Shown here in pieces: positions 16,168-25,174 of a stretch of DNA of 64,000 nucleotides (the first letter of the stretch is position 1; every line of letters starts with the position of its first letter). Under the pieces are notes generated by a model. That model had not been told where the DNA came from. It saw only the letters and a program-made list of their open reading frames with translations, and ran no database searches. The position numbers and the translations under genes are program-made. The stretch is from contig NZ_JACHNP010000003.1 of assembly GCF_014206815.1 (NCBI RefSeq), positions 429,848 to 493,847 of the forward strand, read 5' to 3'. Origin of the DNA: Xanthomonas sp. F10. GTDB taxonomy: Bacteria; Pseudomonadota; Gammaproteobacteria; Xanthomonadales; Xanthomonadaceae.

Positions 16168-19100
16168 ATGTCTACGAATTGCACCGCGTGGAGCGGTATG
16201 CGGCTGACGTTGCGTTGGCTGATGGCGCTGCTGTTGCTGGCGATGTCGCAGGTCTGCCTGGCGGCCGGACCCTACTGCACGACGCCTCAGACCGCGACCG
16301 TGAACTCGGGTGGCTCGGTGACGTTCGACGTCAGCAGTTGCGACGGGCCCTCCAATACCGGCATGAGCGACGGCGCGCAGCCGTCGCACGGTAACTACGT
16401 CCTCACCGGCCAGCTCGACGCGGCCGGCACCGAGCGAGTGACCTACACCAACAACGGCGACGGCGCGACCTCGGACTCGTTCTACCTGCTGGACGAGGAC
16501 AACAACCAGGTTGTCTTCAACATCACCGTCAACCCCTCGCGCACCGCCAGCATCGCGGTCTCGCCGTCCAGCGCCAACGAGGACAGCGGCGCGGCCTTCG
16601 TCTACACGGTGACGCTGAGCTCGACCAATAGTTCGGCGACCACGGTGAACCTGACCCGCAGCGGCACGGCCACCAGCGGAACCGACTACACCGGCGCGGT
16701 CACCAGCGTGGTGGTGCCGGCCAACGCCAGCTCCGCCAGTTTCAGCATCACCCCGGTCGCCGATAGCACGGTGGAAGCCGACGAGACGGTGATCTTCCAG
16801 GTAGCCAGCGGTAGCGGCTACTCGATCGGCAACCCGTCCAGCGCCACCGCCACCATCGTCAACGACGACTATCCCTCGGCGAGCATTGCGGTGTCGCCGG
16901 CCAGCGTGGCCGAGGATGGCAGCGCCAATCTCGTCTACACCGTCACCCTGAGCCAGGCGTCGCCGTCGGCGCTGTCGATCGGTTTCAACGTGGGCGGCAC
17001 AGCCACCTCGGGCACCGACTACGCCGCGGTCAACTCGCCGCTGGTGATTGCGGCCGGCCAGACCAGCGGTACCATCACCATCGATCCCACTCCCGATACC
17101 ACGGTGGAGCCGGACGAGACCGTGGTGATCAGCCTCAACGCGGGCAGCGGCTACACCGTGGGCTCGCCGTCCAGTGCCACCGGCACCATCCTCAACGACG
17201 ACCAGCCGGCGCTGTCGATCAACGACGTGTCGCAGAACGAGGGCAATGCCGGCAATACCGCGTTCACCTTCACCGTCTCGCTCAGCCAGCCGGCCGGCAG
17301 CGGCGGGGTCAGCTTCGACATCGCCACCGCCAACGGCACCGCGACCGCGGGTACCGACTACATCGCCTCCAGCGTGAACGGGCTGACCATTGCGGCCGGC
17401 AGCAGCAGCGCCACCTTCACCGTGCAGGTGGTCGGCGACACGCTCAACGAACCCGACGAGACCTTCTTCGTCAACGTCACAAATGTCAGCGGCGCCACCG
17501 TGGCCGATGGTCAGGGCCAGGGGACGATCGTCAACGACGACGCGGCGCCGGCGTTGTCGGTCGGCGACGTCAGCGTCACCGAAGGCAACAGCGGCACCAC
17601 CACGGCCACGTTCCCCGTCAGCCTCAGCGCCGCCAGCGGCCAGACCGTCACGGTCAATTACGCGACCGCCGACGGCAGCGCCAACGCGGGCAGCGACTAT
17701 GTCGCCCGCTCCGGCACGCTGACCTTCTCGCCCGGTACCACCGTGCAGAACGTGGCGGTGACCATCAACGGCGACACCACCGTCGAGCCGGACGAAACCT
17801 TCACCCTGAACCTGTCCGGCGCCAGCAACGCCTCCATCGCGCGTGCCACCGCGACCGGCACGATCCTCAACGACGATGCGACGGTGACCATCGCGCCGGC
17901 CTCGCTGCCGGCGGCGACCGCCGGTAGTGCCTACAGCCAGACCGTGCTCGCCAGCGGCGGCACCGCGCCGTACACCTTCTCGCTCACCGCCGGCGCACTA
18001 CCGGCCGGCTTGACCCTGAGCAGCGCCGGCGTACTGTCCGGCACGCCCACCGCCAGCGGCAGCTTCAACTTCACCCTGTCCGCGACCGATAGCGGCACGC
18101 CCACCAGCGGCAGCCGTGCCTACACGCTGACCGTGGCGGCGCCGACACTGACCCTGCCGGCGACGACCCTGCCCAACGGCACCGCCGGCCAGGCCTACAG
18201 CGCGGCGGTCACCCCGGCCAGCGGCGGCATCGCGCCGTATGCCTACACGGTGAGCGCCGGCGCGTTGCCGGCGGGCGTCACCGTCAACGGTGCCAGCGGC
18301 GCGCTGAGCGGTACGCCGACCGTGGCCGGCAACTTCAGCTTCACCCTGACCGCGACCGACAGCACCTCCGGCACCGCGGGACAGGCCGCGCGCAGCTACA
18401 CGCTGGCCATCGTCTCGCCGACCCTGACCGTCGCGCCGTCCACGCTGCCGCCCGGGACCGCCGGCACCGCCTACAGCCAGACGCTGAGCACCAGCGGCGG
18501 CACGGCGCCCTACAGTTATGCGCTCAGCTCCGGCGCCCTGCCTGCGGGCCTGAGCCTGAGCGGCGCCGGTGTCCTCTCCGGCACCCCGACCGTGGCCGGC
18601 AGCTTCACCTTCGTCATCGGCGTCACCGACGCCGGCGGCTTCGGCGGCTCGCATGCCTATACCCTGGCCATCGCCTCGCCGACCCTGGTCATCACCCCGC
18701 CGACCTTGCCGGCGGCGGCGATCGCTGCCAGCTACAGCCAGGCGTTGAGCACCAGCGGCGGCACGGCGCCGTACAGCTATGCGCTCACTGCCGGTGCCCT
18801 GCCGAGCGGGATGAGCCTGAGCGCCGGCGGTGTGCTGTCCGGCACGCCGACCACGGCCGGCAATTTCGCGTTCACCGTGCGCGTCACCGACGCCAACGCC
18901 TTCACTGCGGCGCAGGCGTTCACGCTGACGGTCGCGTCGCCGACGTTGACCCTGGTGCCCCCGTCGCTGCCGGCCGGCACCGCGGGCACGGCCTACAGCC
19001 AGGCGCTCAGCGCCACGGGCGGCACCGCGCCGTACAGCTACAGCATCGCCACCGGCGCCCTGCCGGCCGGCCTGAGCCTGAGCGCCGCCGGCGTGCTCTC

Positions 19101-21207
19101 CGGCACCCCGACCCAGGCGGGCAGCTTCGTCTTCACCGCGACCGTCACCGACAGCACCGCCGGCGTCCCCGGCCAGGCCAGCCGCAGCTACACGCTGAGC
19201 ATCGCCGCGCCGACCCTGGCCCCGGGTCAGCCGACCTTGCCTGCCGGCACCGCGGGCACGGCGTACAACCAGACCCTCACAACCAGCGGCGGCACCGCGC
19301 CGTACAGCTACAGCGTGGTCACTGGCGCGTTGCCGACCGGCTTGAGCCTGACCGCGGCGGGCGTGCTGTCCGGCACGCCGAGCGCCGCCGGCAGTTTCGC
19401 CTTCAGCATCAAGGTGAGCGACGCCAACGGCTTCTCGGCCACGCAGGCCTACACCCTCACCATCGCCTCGGCGATGCCGGCGCCGGTGGCGGCGAACGAC
19501 ACCGGCGCCACCCTGGTGGAGACCGCGCTGACCCTGGAGGTGACCGGCAACGACACCGGCAGCATCGACAGCATCGCCGTGGCCACCGCTCCCAGCCACG
19601 GCACCGCCACGGTGGATGGCATGCGCCTGGTGTACACGCCGGCGCCCGGCTACGTGGGCGTGGACAGCGTGCACTACATCGCCGTCGGTGCGGGCGGCAG
19701 TTCGGCGCCGGCCATCGTCACCATCACCGTCAACGCCCGCCCCATCGCGGCGTCGGCGATGGTGCCGGCGGTGACCGGGCAGGCGCAGACCCTGGACGTC
19801 ACCCGCAACGCCACCGGCGGCCCGTTCGTGGCCGCTGCCGTGGTCGCGGTGCTGCCGGCCAATGCCGGTACCGCGACGATCACCCGGGCCGCCGCCAAGG
19901 CCGCCGGCGTGCCGACCGCGGCGGCGGACGAGGGCCCGGGCTTCATGCTCACCTTCGTGCCGAACCCGGCCTTCTCCGGCAACGCCACGGTGCGTTTCAC
20001 CCTGTCCAACGCGTACGCGACCTCGGCCGAGGCGGACATCGTGTTCATGATCGCGCCGCGCCCGGATCCGACCCAGGATGCGCAGGTGCGTGGCCTGATC
20101 GACGCGCAGGCCGAGTCGACCCGGCGCTTCGCCAAGGCGCAGATCGACAACTTCCAGCGCCGCCTGGAGGCGACCCACCGTGGTGCGCGTGGCTTCGACA
20201 ACGGCGTGAGCTTCCAGGCCACCTCGCACTGCCGCCAGCGCGACCGCACGCTGCAGAGCGACCGCAACCTCGACGCGCAAGCGTGCGACCCGGCGAACCG
20301 CGACCTGCGCGACAACGCCATGGACGGCGGCGCCGACACCTCGGCAGCGCCGCGCGAGACCGGCACGGCGGCGGGCGACCTCGGCCTGTGGGTGGGCGGC
20401 GCGATCCGCTCCGGCAGCCTGGACCAGCAGTCGCAGCGTGCCGGCGTGGATTTCCAGACCGATGGCCTGAGCGTAGGCGCCGACTACCGCGTGTCCCCGT
20501 CCTTCGCGCTGGGTGCGGGCGTGGGCTGGGGCCGCGACGACAGCGATGTCGGCCATGACGGCAGCCGCAGCACGTCCACCGCGTACACGCTGGCGCTGTA
20601 TGCCAGCTATCACCCGGGCCAGACCCTGTTCTTCGACACCCTGGTCGGCTACCAGCTGCTGTCCTACGACCTGCGTCGCTACGTCACCGACAACGGTGCA
20701 CTGGCCGAAGGCGACCGCAGCGGCCACCAGTGGATCGCGTCGCTGTCGGCCGGTGCCGACCTGCAGCGCGGCGATTGGCAGATCACCCCGTATGCGCGGG
20801 TGGATGCCGCGCGCGCCACGCTCGATGCCTACAGCGAAGCGACGATGGCGCCGTACGCGCTGCGCTACGAGGACATGGACGTGGCCACCACCACCGGCAA
20901 CCTCGGCCTGCGCCTGGAATGGCGCCGGCAGATGACCTGGGGGCGGTTGACCCCGCAGTTCCGGCTCGAGTACCAGCACGACTTCCAGGGCCGTGGCGAC
21001 GCCACGCTGGGCTATGCCGACATTGTCGGCGGCACCCTGTACCGCACCGGGCAGAGCGTGTACGACCGCAACCGGCTGATGCTGGGCGTGGGCGTGGTGT
21101 TCAGCACCGATCAGGGCCTGTCCACGCGCGTGGAATACCGCGGCGTGACCGACGGCGACAGCGGCAGCGACCAGACCTGGATGTTCAACGTCGAGAAGAA
21201 GTACTGA
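16168..21207 (+). CDS. Giant autotransporter adhesin with Calx-beta and putative-Ig repeats
   Basis: This 1679-residue surface protein has a signal peptide ending near residue 33. An N-terminal domain is followed by about four Calx-beta repeats (127-570, each with ...DETVxxxVxxxSG and a closing NDD). Six He_PIG Ig-like repeats follow (571-1101, each LPAGTAGTAYxQxLxxSGGTAPYSY...SGTP). A cadherin-like ANDTG module comes next (1106-1188), then a degenerate module and a C-terminal autotransporter beta-barrel (about 1404-1679) ending in Tyr. The likely role is adhesion or biofilm formation. The ATG has AGGGGA upstream; a start at residue 11 would also preserve the signal peptide. The repeat DNA is similar enough for recombination to change copy number. 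Confidence 0.88.
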   Translation: MSTNCTAWSGMRLTLRWLMALLLLAMSQVCLAAGPYCTTPQTATVNSGGSVTFDVSSCDGPSNTGMSDGAQPSHGNYVLTGQLDAAGTERVTYTNNGDGATSDSFYLLDEDNNQVVFNITVNPSRTASIAVSPSSANEDSGAAFVYTVTLSSTNSSATTVNLTRSGTATSGTDYTGAVTSVVVPANASSASFSITPVADSTVEADETVIFQVASGSGYSIGNPSSATATIVNDDYPSASIAVSPASVAEDGSANLVYTVTLSQASPSALSIGFNVGGTATSGTDYAAVNSPLVIAAGQTSGTITIDPTPDTTVEPDETVVISLNAGSGYTVGSPSSATGTILNDDQPALSINDVSQNEGNAGNTAFTFTVSLSQPAGSGGVSFDIATANGTATAGTDYIASSVNGLTIAAGSSSATFTVQVVGDTLNEPDETFFVNVTNVSGATVADGQGQGTIVNDDAAPALSVGDVSVTEGNSGTTTATFPVSLSAASGQTVTVNYATADGSANAGSDYVARSGTLTFSPGTTVQNVAVTINGDTTVEPDETFTLNLSGASNASIARATATGTILNDDATVTIAPASLPAATAGSAYSQTVLASGGTAPYTFSLTAGALPAGLTLSSAGVLSGTPTASGSFNFTLSATDSGTPTSGSRAYTLTVAAPTLTLPATTLPNGTAGQAYSAAVTPASGGIAPYAYTVSAGALPAGVTVNGASGALSGTPTVAGNFSFTLTATDSTSGTAGQAARSYTLAIVSPTLTVAPSTLPPGTAGTAYSQTLSTSGGTAPYSYALSSGALPAGLSLSGAGVLSGTPTVAGSFTFVIGVTDAGGFGGSHAYTLAIASPTLVITPPTLPAAAIAASYSQALSTSGGTAPYSYALTAGALPSGMSLSAGGVLSGTPTTAGNFAFTVRVTDANAFTAAQAFTLTVASPTLTLVPPSLPAGTAGTAYSQALSATGGTAPYSYSIATGALPAGLSLSAAGVLSGTPTQAGSFVFTATVTDSTAGVPGQASRSYTLSIAAPTLAPGQPTLPAGTAGTAYNQTLTTSGGTAPYSYSVVTGALPTGLSLTAAGVLSGTPSAAGSFAFSIKVSDANGFSATQAYTLTIASAMPAPVAANDTGATLVETALTLEVTGNDTGSIDSIAVATAPSHGTATVDGMRLVYTPAPGYVGVDSVHYIAVGAGGSSAPAIVTITVNARPIAASAMVPAVTGQAQTLDVTRNATGGPFVAAAVVAVLPANAGTATITRAAAKAAGVPTAAADEGPGFMLTFVPNPAFSGNATVRFTLSNAYATSAEADIVFMIAPRPDPTQDAQVRGLIDAQAESTRRFAKAQIDNFQRRLEATHRGARGFDNGVSFQATSHCRQRDRTLQSDRNLDAQACDPANRDLRDNAMDGGADTSAAPRETGTAAGDLGLWVGGAIRSGSLDQQSQRAGVDFQTDGLSVGADYRVSPSFALGAGVGWGRDDSDVGHDGSRSTSTAYTLALYASYHPGQTLFFDTLVGYQLLSYDLRRYVTDNGALAEGDRSGHQWIASLSAGADLQRGDWQITPYARVDAARATLDAYSEATMAPYALRYEDMDVATTTGNLGLRLEWRRQMTWGRLTPQFRLEYQHDFQGRGDATLGYADIVGGTLYRTGQSVYDRNRLMLGVGVVFSTDQGLSTRVEYRGVTDGDSGSDQTWMFNVEKKY

Positions 21208-21215
21208 TGCCGTCG

Positions 21216-21718
21216 CCTCTCTCCCGCCGGGAGAGGGGTTGGGGTGAGGGTCCGGCGCGAAGCGACCCGCGATGTTTGGGCACGCGAGGCTGCGCCCGCA
21301 CCCTCATCCGGCCCTGCGGGCCACCTTCTCCCGGCGGGAGAAGGGAGCAACTAGCCCCTCTCCCCCCCCCCCCCCGGGAGAGGGGTTGGGGTGAGGGTGC
21401 GGCGCGATAGCGTCTCGCGATGTTTGGGTACACGAGGCTGCGCCCGCGGCCTCATCCGGCCCTGCGGGCCACCTTCTCCCGGCGGGAGAAGGGAGCAGCT
21501 AGCCCCTCTCCCGCCGGGAGAGGGGTTGGGGTGAGGGTCCGGCGCGAAGCGTCTCGCGATGTTTGGGCACGCGAGGCTGCGCCCGCACCCTCATCCGGCC
21601 CTGCGGGCCACCTTCTCCCGGTGGGAGAAGGGACGGGCTAGCCTCTCTCCCCCCGGGAGAGGGGTTGGGGTGAGGGTCCGGCGCGAAGCGACTCGCGATG
21701 TTTGGGTACACGAGGCTG
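21216..21718. repeat. Tandem array of 139-bp units upstream of recC
   Basis: Three complete units and the start of a fourth are present, beginning at 21216, 21355, 21503 and 21642. Each holds a dispersed element (CCTCTCCC...GGGAGAGGGGTTGGGGTGAGGGT), a spacer containing GATGTTTGGG, and an inverted related element (CCCTCATCCGGCCC...). The second unit contains a run of 14 C residues at 21362-21375 that makes it about 9 bp longer. No gene fits in the region, although many open frames cross it. Confidence 0.85.
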
Positions 21719-21763
21719 GGCCCGAAAGCGCCGCATGCCCGCATCCGGCACAATGCCCGGCAC

Positions 21764-24700
21764 ATGCCTGCCCCATCCGCGCCCGATTTCCGGCTGTATC
21801 CGTCCAACGCGCTGGATACCCTGGCCGCCCTGCTCGCCGAAGAACTGCGCCGGCCGCCGCCGGAGCAGCCCTTGCTGGCGCCGGAGGTGGTGCTGATCCC
21901 GCAGGTGGCGATGCGGCGCTGGCTGCAGTCGACCCTGGCTGCGGTGCACGGGGTGGCGGCGAACCTGGAATTCCTCACTCCCGGCGAGTTCGTCGCGCGC
22001 GCGCTGGAGCGCAATCTCGGCGCGGCGGCCGACGACCTGGACATGGCGACCATGCACTGGCGCCTGTACGCGGCGCTGCAGGGCGACCTGGGCAGCGACG
22101 CGGCGCTGGCGTCGCTGGCCGGCTATCTGGCCGATGGCGATGCGCTCAAGCCGTGGAGCCTGGCCGGCGAACTGAGCAACGTGTTCGAGAAGTACCAGGC
22201 CTGGCGCCGCGACTGGCTGCTGCGCTGGGAAGGCGGCGCCGACCCGGACGATCCGCAGGCGCGGCTGTGGCGGCGCATCGCCAGCGGCCGCGCCTACCGC
22301 GCACGCCGCATCGGCCAGTACCTGGACCGCTACGCGCGCCCGGATGGCCCATTGCCGCAAGGCCTGCCGCGGCGCCTGTTCGCCTTCGCCGTGCTCAACA
22401 TTTCCCCGGATGTGCTGCGCGTGCTGGCCACGCAGGCGCGCGCCGGCACGCTGCACTTCTACCTGCCGACCCCGGCGCAGGGTTACTGGGGCGATCTGCA
22501 GACGCTGTGGCAGCGCCGCCGCGAGGGCGGGGCGGTGGACCTGTTCGCCGAGCACGTGCAGGAGAACCCGCTGCTGCAGGCCTGGGGCGCGGCCGGGCGC
22601 GACTTCATGGCACTGATCGGCGACTACGAGGTGGTGCATCCGCTGGCCGAGATCGCGGTCTACGCCGATCCGCTCGAGTCGGGCCGGCGCGCGCTGGCCG
22701 ATGGCGGCCTCGGCGACACCCTGCTGCGGCGCATGCAGAGCGACCTGTTCCATCGCCGCGCGCCGGCGCAGCCTGCGCCGCTGGCCGCGGTGGATCCGCA
22801 CGATCCGAGCCTGCAGGTGCACGCCTGCCACACCCGCCTGCGCGAGCTGCAGGTGCTGCACGACCAACTGCGCGCGCTGCTGGACGACCCGCGCTTCGAG
22901 CCGCCGCTGCAGCCGCGCGAGATTGCGGTGCTGTCGCCGGACATCGATCCCTACGTGCCGTACCTGGACGCGGTGTTCGGCGGCCATGCCGGCGACGACG
23001 CCTTGCCGTACGCGCTGGCCGACGCCAGCCCGCTGGCCAGCGAGCCGCTGGCCGAGGTGTTCCTGGCGCTGCTCGGCCTGCCGATCGCGCGCTTCGGCCT
23101 GCACGAGATCCTGGACCTGTTCGCCAGCGCGCCGATCGCCGAGGCCGCCGGCCTGGACGAGGCCGGGCTGGAACGCCTGCGCGCCTGGCTGCATGCCGCC
23201 GGCGCGCGCTGGGGCCTGGACGCGGCGCACCGGCAGCGCCACCAGGCGCCGGCCGACGACGCCTACACCTGGCGCTTCGCCCTGGACCGGCTGCTGCTCG
23301 GCCACGCCAGCGGCGCCGAGGACGACATCGACGGCGTGGCGCCGTGGCCGCAGCTGGAAGGCAGCGCGCTGGCGGCGCTGGACACGTTGCTGCGCCTGCT
23401 GCGCGTGCTCGATCGCCACCAGGCCGCGCTGGCCGAGCCGATGCCGCCGGCGCAGTGGCGCGAAGTGCTGCTGGGCCTGCTCGAGGCGCTGCTGCCGCAG
23501 AGTCCGTCGGCACCGCGCCAGCAGCGCGCGCTGGAGCGCCTGCGCGCGCTGATCGACCAGTTCGCGCGCGACGCCGCCCGCGCCGACTATGCCGAGGCGG
23601 TACCGGCCGAGGTGGTGCGCGCGCACTTCGCCGCGGTGCTGGGCGAATCGGACACGCGCGCGCCGCTGCTCACCGGCGGCATCAGCTTCGGCCGCATGGT
23701 GCCGATGCGGCTGCTGCCGTTCCGGGTGATCTGCCTGCTGGGCATGAACGATGGCGATTTCCCGCGCCGTGATCCGGCCGCCGGGCTCAACCGCCTCACC
23801 GCCGAACTGGGCACCACGCGCCGCCGCCACGGCGACCGCTCGACGCGCGAGGACGACCGCTTCCTGTTCCTGCAGCTGTTCGCCTCGGCGCAGGAAGTGT
23901 TCTACCTGAGCTACCTGGGCGCCGACGCGCGCGACGGCAGCGTGCGCGAACCCTCGCCGCTGGTCGGCGAACTGCTGGCCTGCGCCGCCCAGTACCACGC
24001 CGACCCGGCCGCGGCCGCGGCCATGGTGGTGCGGCATCCGTTGCAGCCGTTCGCCGCCGCCGCGTTCGGCGCCACCGGTGCCGAGGATGCCGACCCGCGC
24101 CGTTTCAGCTACCGCCGGCAGTGGCGGCCGGCGGTGGACAGCCTGGTCGGCCAGCGCCAGCCGCTGGTGCCATGGATCGACGCGCTGCCGGCCGCGGCCG
24201 ACAACGCGCTGCCGGCGCAACTGTCCATCGACGACCTGCGGCGGCTGCTGGTCGATCCGGCCGGGCAGTTCCTGCGCCAGCGCCTGGGCCTGCGCCTGCC
24301 CGATCCGGCGCAGGCCGACAGCGACCTGGAACCGCTGCTGGCGCCCAGCCGCGGACTCGATCAGTACGGCCTGCAGCAGCAGGTGTTCGAAGCGGTGCTG
24401 CGCGAGGACACCGAGGCGCTGTACGAACGCCTGCGTGCCCGCGCGCTGCTGCCGTCCGGGCCATTGGGCCGGCGCCAGCTCGACGAGCGCGTGCGCCAAC
24501 TGCGCCCGTACGCCGAGGCGTTCCGGCAGTGGCGTGGCGGCGACGACGACCCGCCGCTGGCGCCGCGGCTGCAGGTGGACCTCGACGGCACCGCACTGCA
24601 TGGCCGCCTGCCGGGTTGGTACGCGCCCGGCGTGGCGCGGGTGCAGGTGGGCGCCTTGAGCGGGCGCAGCGTGATCCGCCACGGTCTGGAATGGCTGCTG

Positions 24701-25174
24701 CTGCGCGCGGCCGGCGAACGCGCCCCCTACGTGCGGTTCTTCGACCATGACGACAGCCTCGGCCCGCATCCGATGGACCGCGAACCGCTGCCCGCCGTCC
24801 AGGCGCAGCAGGCACTGGGCGAGCTGCTGCAGCTGTACCGGCATGGTCGGCAGGCGCCGCTGGCGTTCGCGCCGTACAGCAGCTGGAAGTACTACCAGGC
24901 CGCGCGCGCCGGCGATCTCGACAAGGCGATCAAGGACGCCGCCGCGCAATGGCAGGCCAGCTTCGGCTGGAGCGAGGCCGACAGCCCGGAACTGCGCCTG
25001 GTCGGCCGCGGCCGCGACCCGTTCGCCGATGCGCAGCGCTTCGCCGACTTCGCCGCCACCAGCCAGCGCGTGTTCGGCCTGCTCGAGCAGGGCGACGCCG
25101 GCCCCGCGCTCGATCCCGACCGACTGAGCGACAGCTGGCAGCGCTGGCGCGGCACCCAGGAGGACGCCGAGTGA
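21764..25174 (+). CDS. recC: Exodeoxyribonuclease V subunit RecC
   Basis: RecC recognises Chi and holds the RecBCD helicase-nuclease together during double-strand break repair. The 1136-residue product has RecC landmarks including FRLYPSNALDTLAALLAEEL at the start, IPQVAMRRWLQ, SNVFEKYQAWRRDWL, RRLFAFAVLNISPDVLRVLA, GGISFGRMVPMRLLPFRVICLLGMNDGDFPR and EDDRFLFLQLFASAQEVFYLSYLG. The ATG at 21764 is preferred to an upstream ATG inside the tandem repeat array. The stop overlaps the recB GTG. It is the first gene of the recC-recB-recD operon. Confidence 0.94.
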   Translation: MPAPSAPDFRLYPSNALDTLAALLAEELRRPPPEQPLLAPEVVLIPQVAMRRWLQSTLAAVHGVAANLEFLTPGEFVARALERNLGAAADDLDMATMHWRLYAALQGDLGSDAALASLAGYLADGDALKPWSLAGELSNVFEKYQAWRRDWLLRWEGGADPDDPQARLWRRIASGRAYRARRIGQYLDRYARPDGPLPQGLPRRLFAFAVLNISPDVLRVLATQARAGTLHFYLPTPAQGYWGDLQTLWQRRREGGAVDLFAEHVQENPLLQAWGAAGRDFMALIGDYEVVHPLAEIAVYADPLESGRRALADGGLGDTLLRRMQSDLFHRRAPAQPAPLAAVDPHDPSLQVHACHTRLRELQVLHDQLRALLDDPRFEPPLQPREIAVLSPDIDPYVPYLDAVFGGHAGDDALPYALADASPLASEPLAEVFLALLGLPIARFGLHEILDLFASAPIAEAAGLDEAGLERLRAWLHAAGARWGLDAAHRQRHQAPADDAYTWRFALDRLLLGHASGAEDDIDGVAPWPQLEGSALAALDTLLRLLRVLDRHQAALAEPMPPAQWREVLLGLLEALLPQSPSAPRQQRALERLRALIDQFARDAARADYAEAVPAEVVRAHFAAVLGESDTRAPLLTGGISFGRMVPMRLLPFRVICLLGMNDGDFPRRDPAAGLNRLTAELGTTRRRHGDRSTREDDRFLFLQLFASAQEVFYLSYLGADARDGSVREPSPLVGELLACAAQYHADPAAAAAMVVRHPLQPFAAAAFGATGAEDADPRRFSYRRQWRPAVDSLVGQRQPLVPWIDALPAAADNALPAQLSIDDLRRLLVDPAGQFLRQRLGLRLPDPAQADSDLEPLLAPSRGLDQYGLQQQVFEAVLREDTEALYERLRARALLPSGPLGRRQLDERVRQLRPYAEAFRQWRGGDDDPPLAPRLQVDLDGTALHGRLPGWYAPGVARVQVGALSGRSVIRHGLEWLLLRAAGERAPYVRFFDHDDSLGPHPMDREPLPAVQAQQALGELLQLYRHGRQAPLAFAPYSSWKYYQAARAGDLDKAIKDAAAQWQASFGWSEADSPELRLVGRGRDPFADAQRFADFAATSQRVFGLLEQGDAGPALDPDRLSDSWQRWRGTQEDAE

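Noticed and set aside
17881..19480. Regularly spaced DNA repeats as a possible CRISPR array
   Set aside because: The repeats are about 265 bp, stay in frame and encode He_PIG domains of the adhesin.
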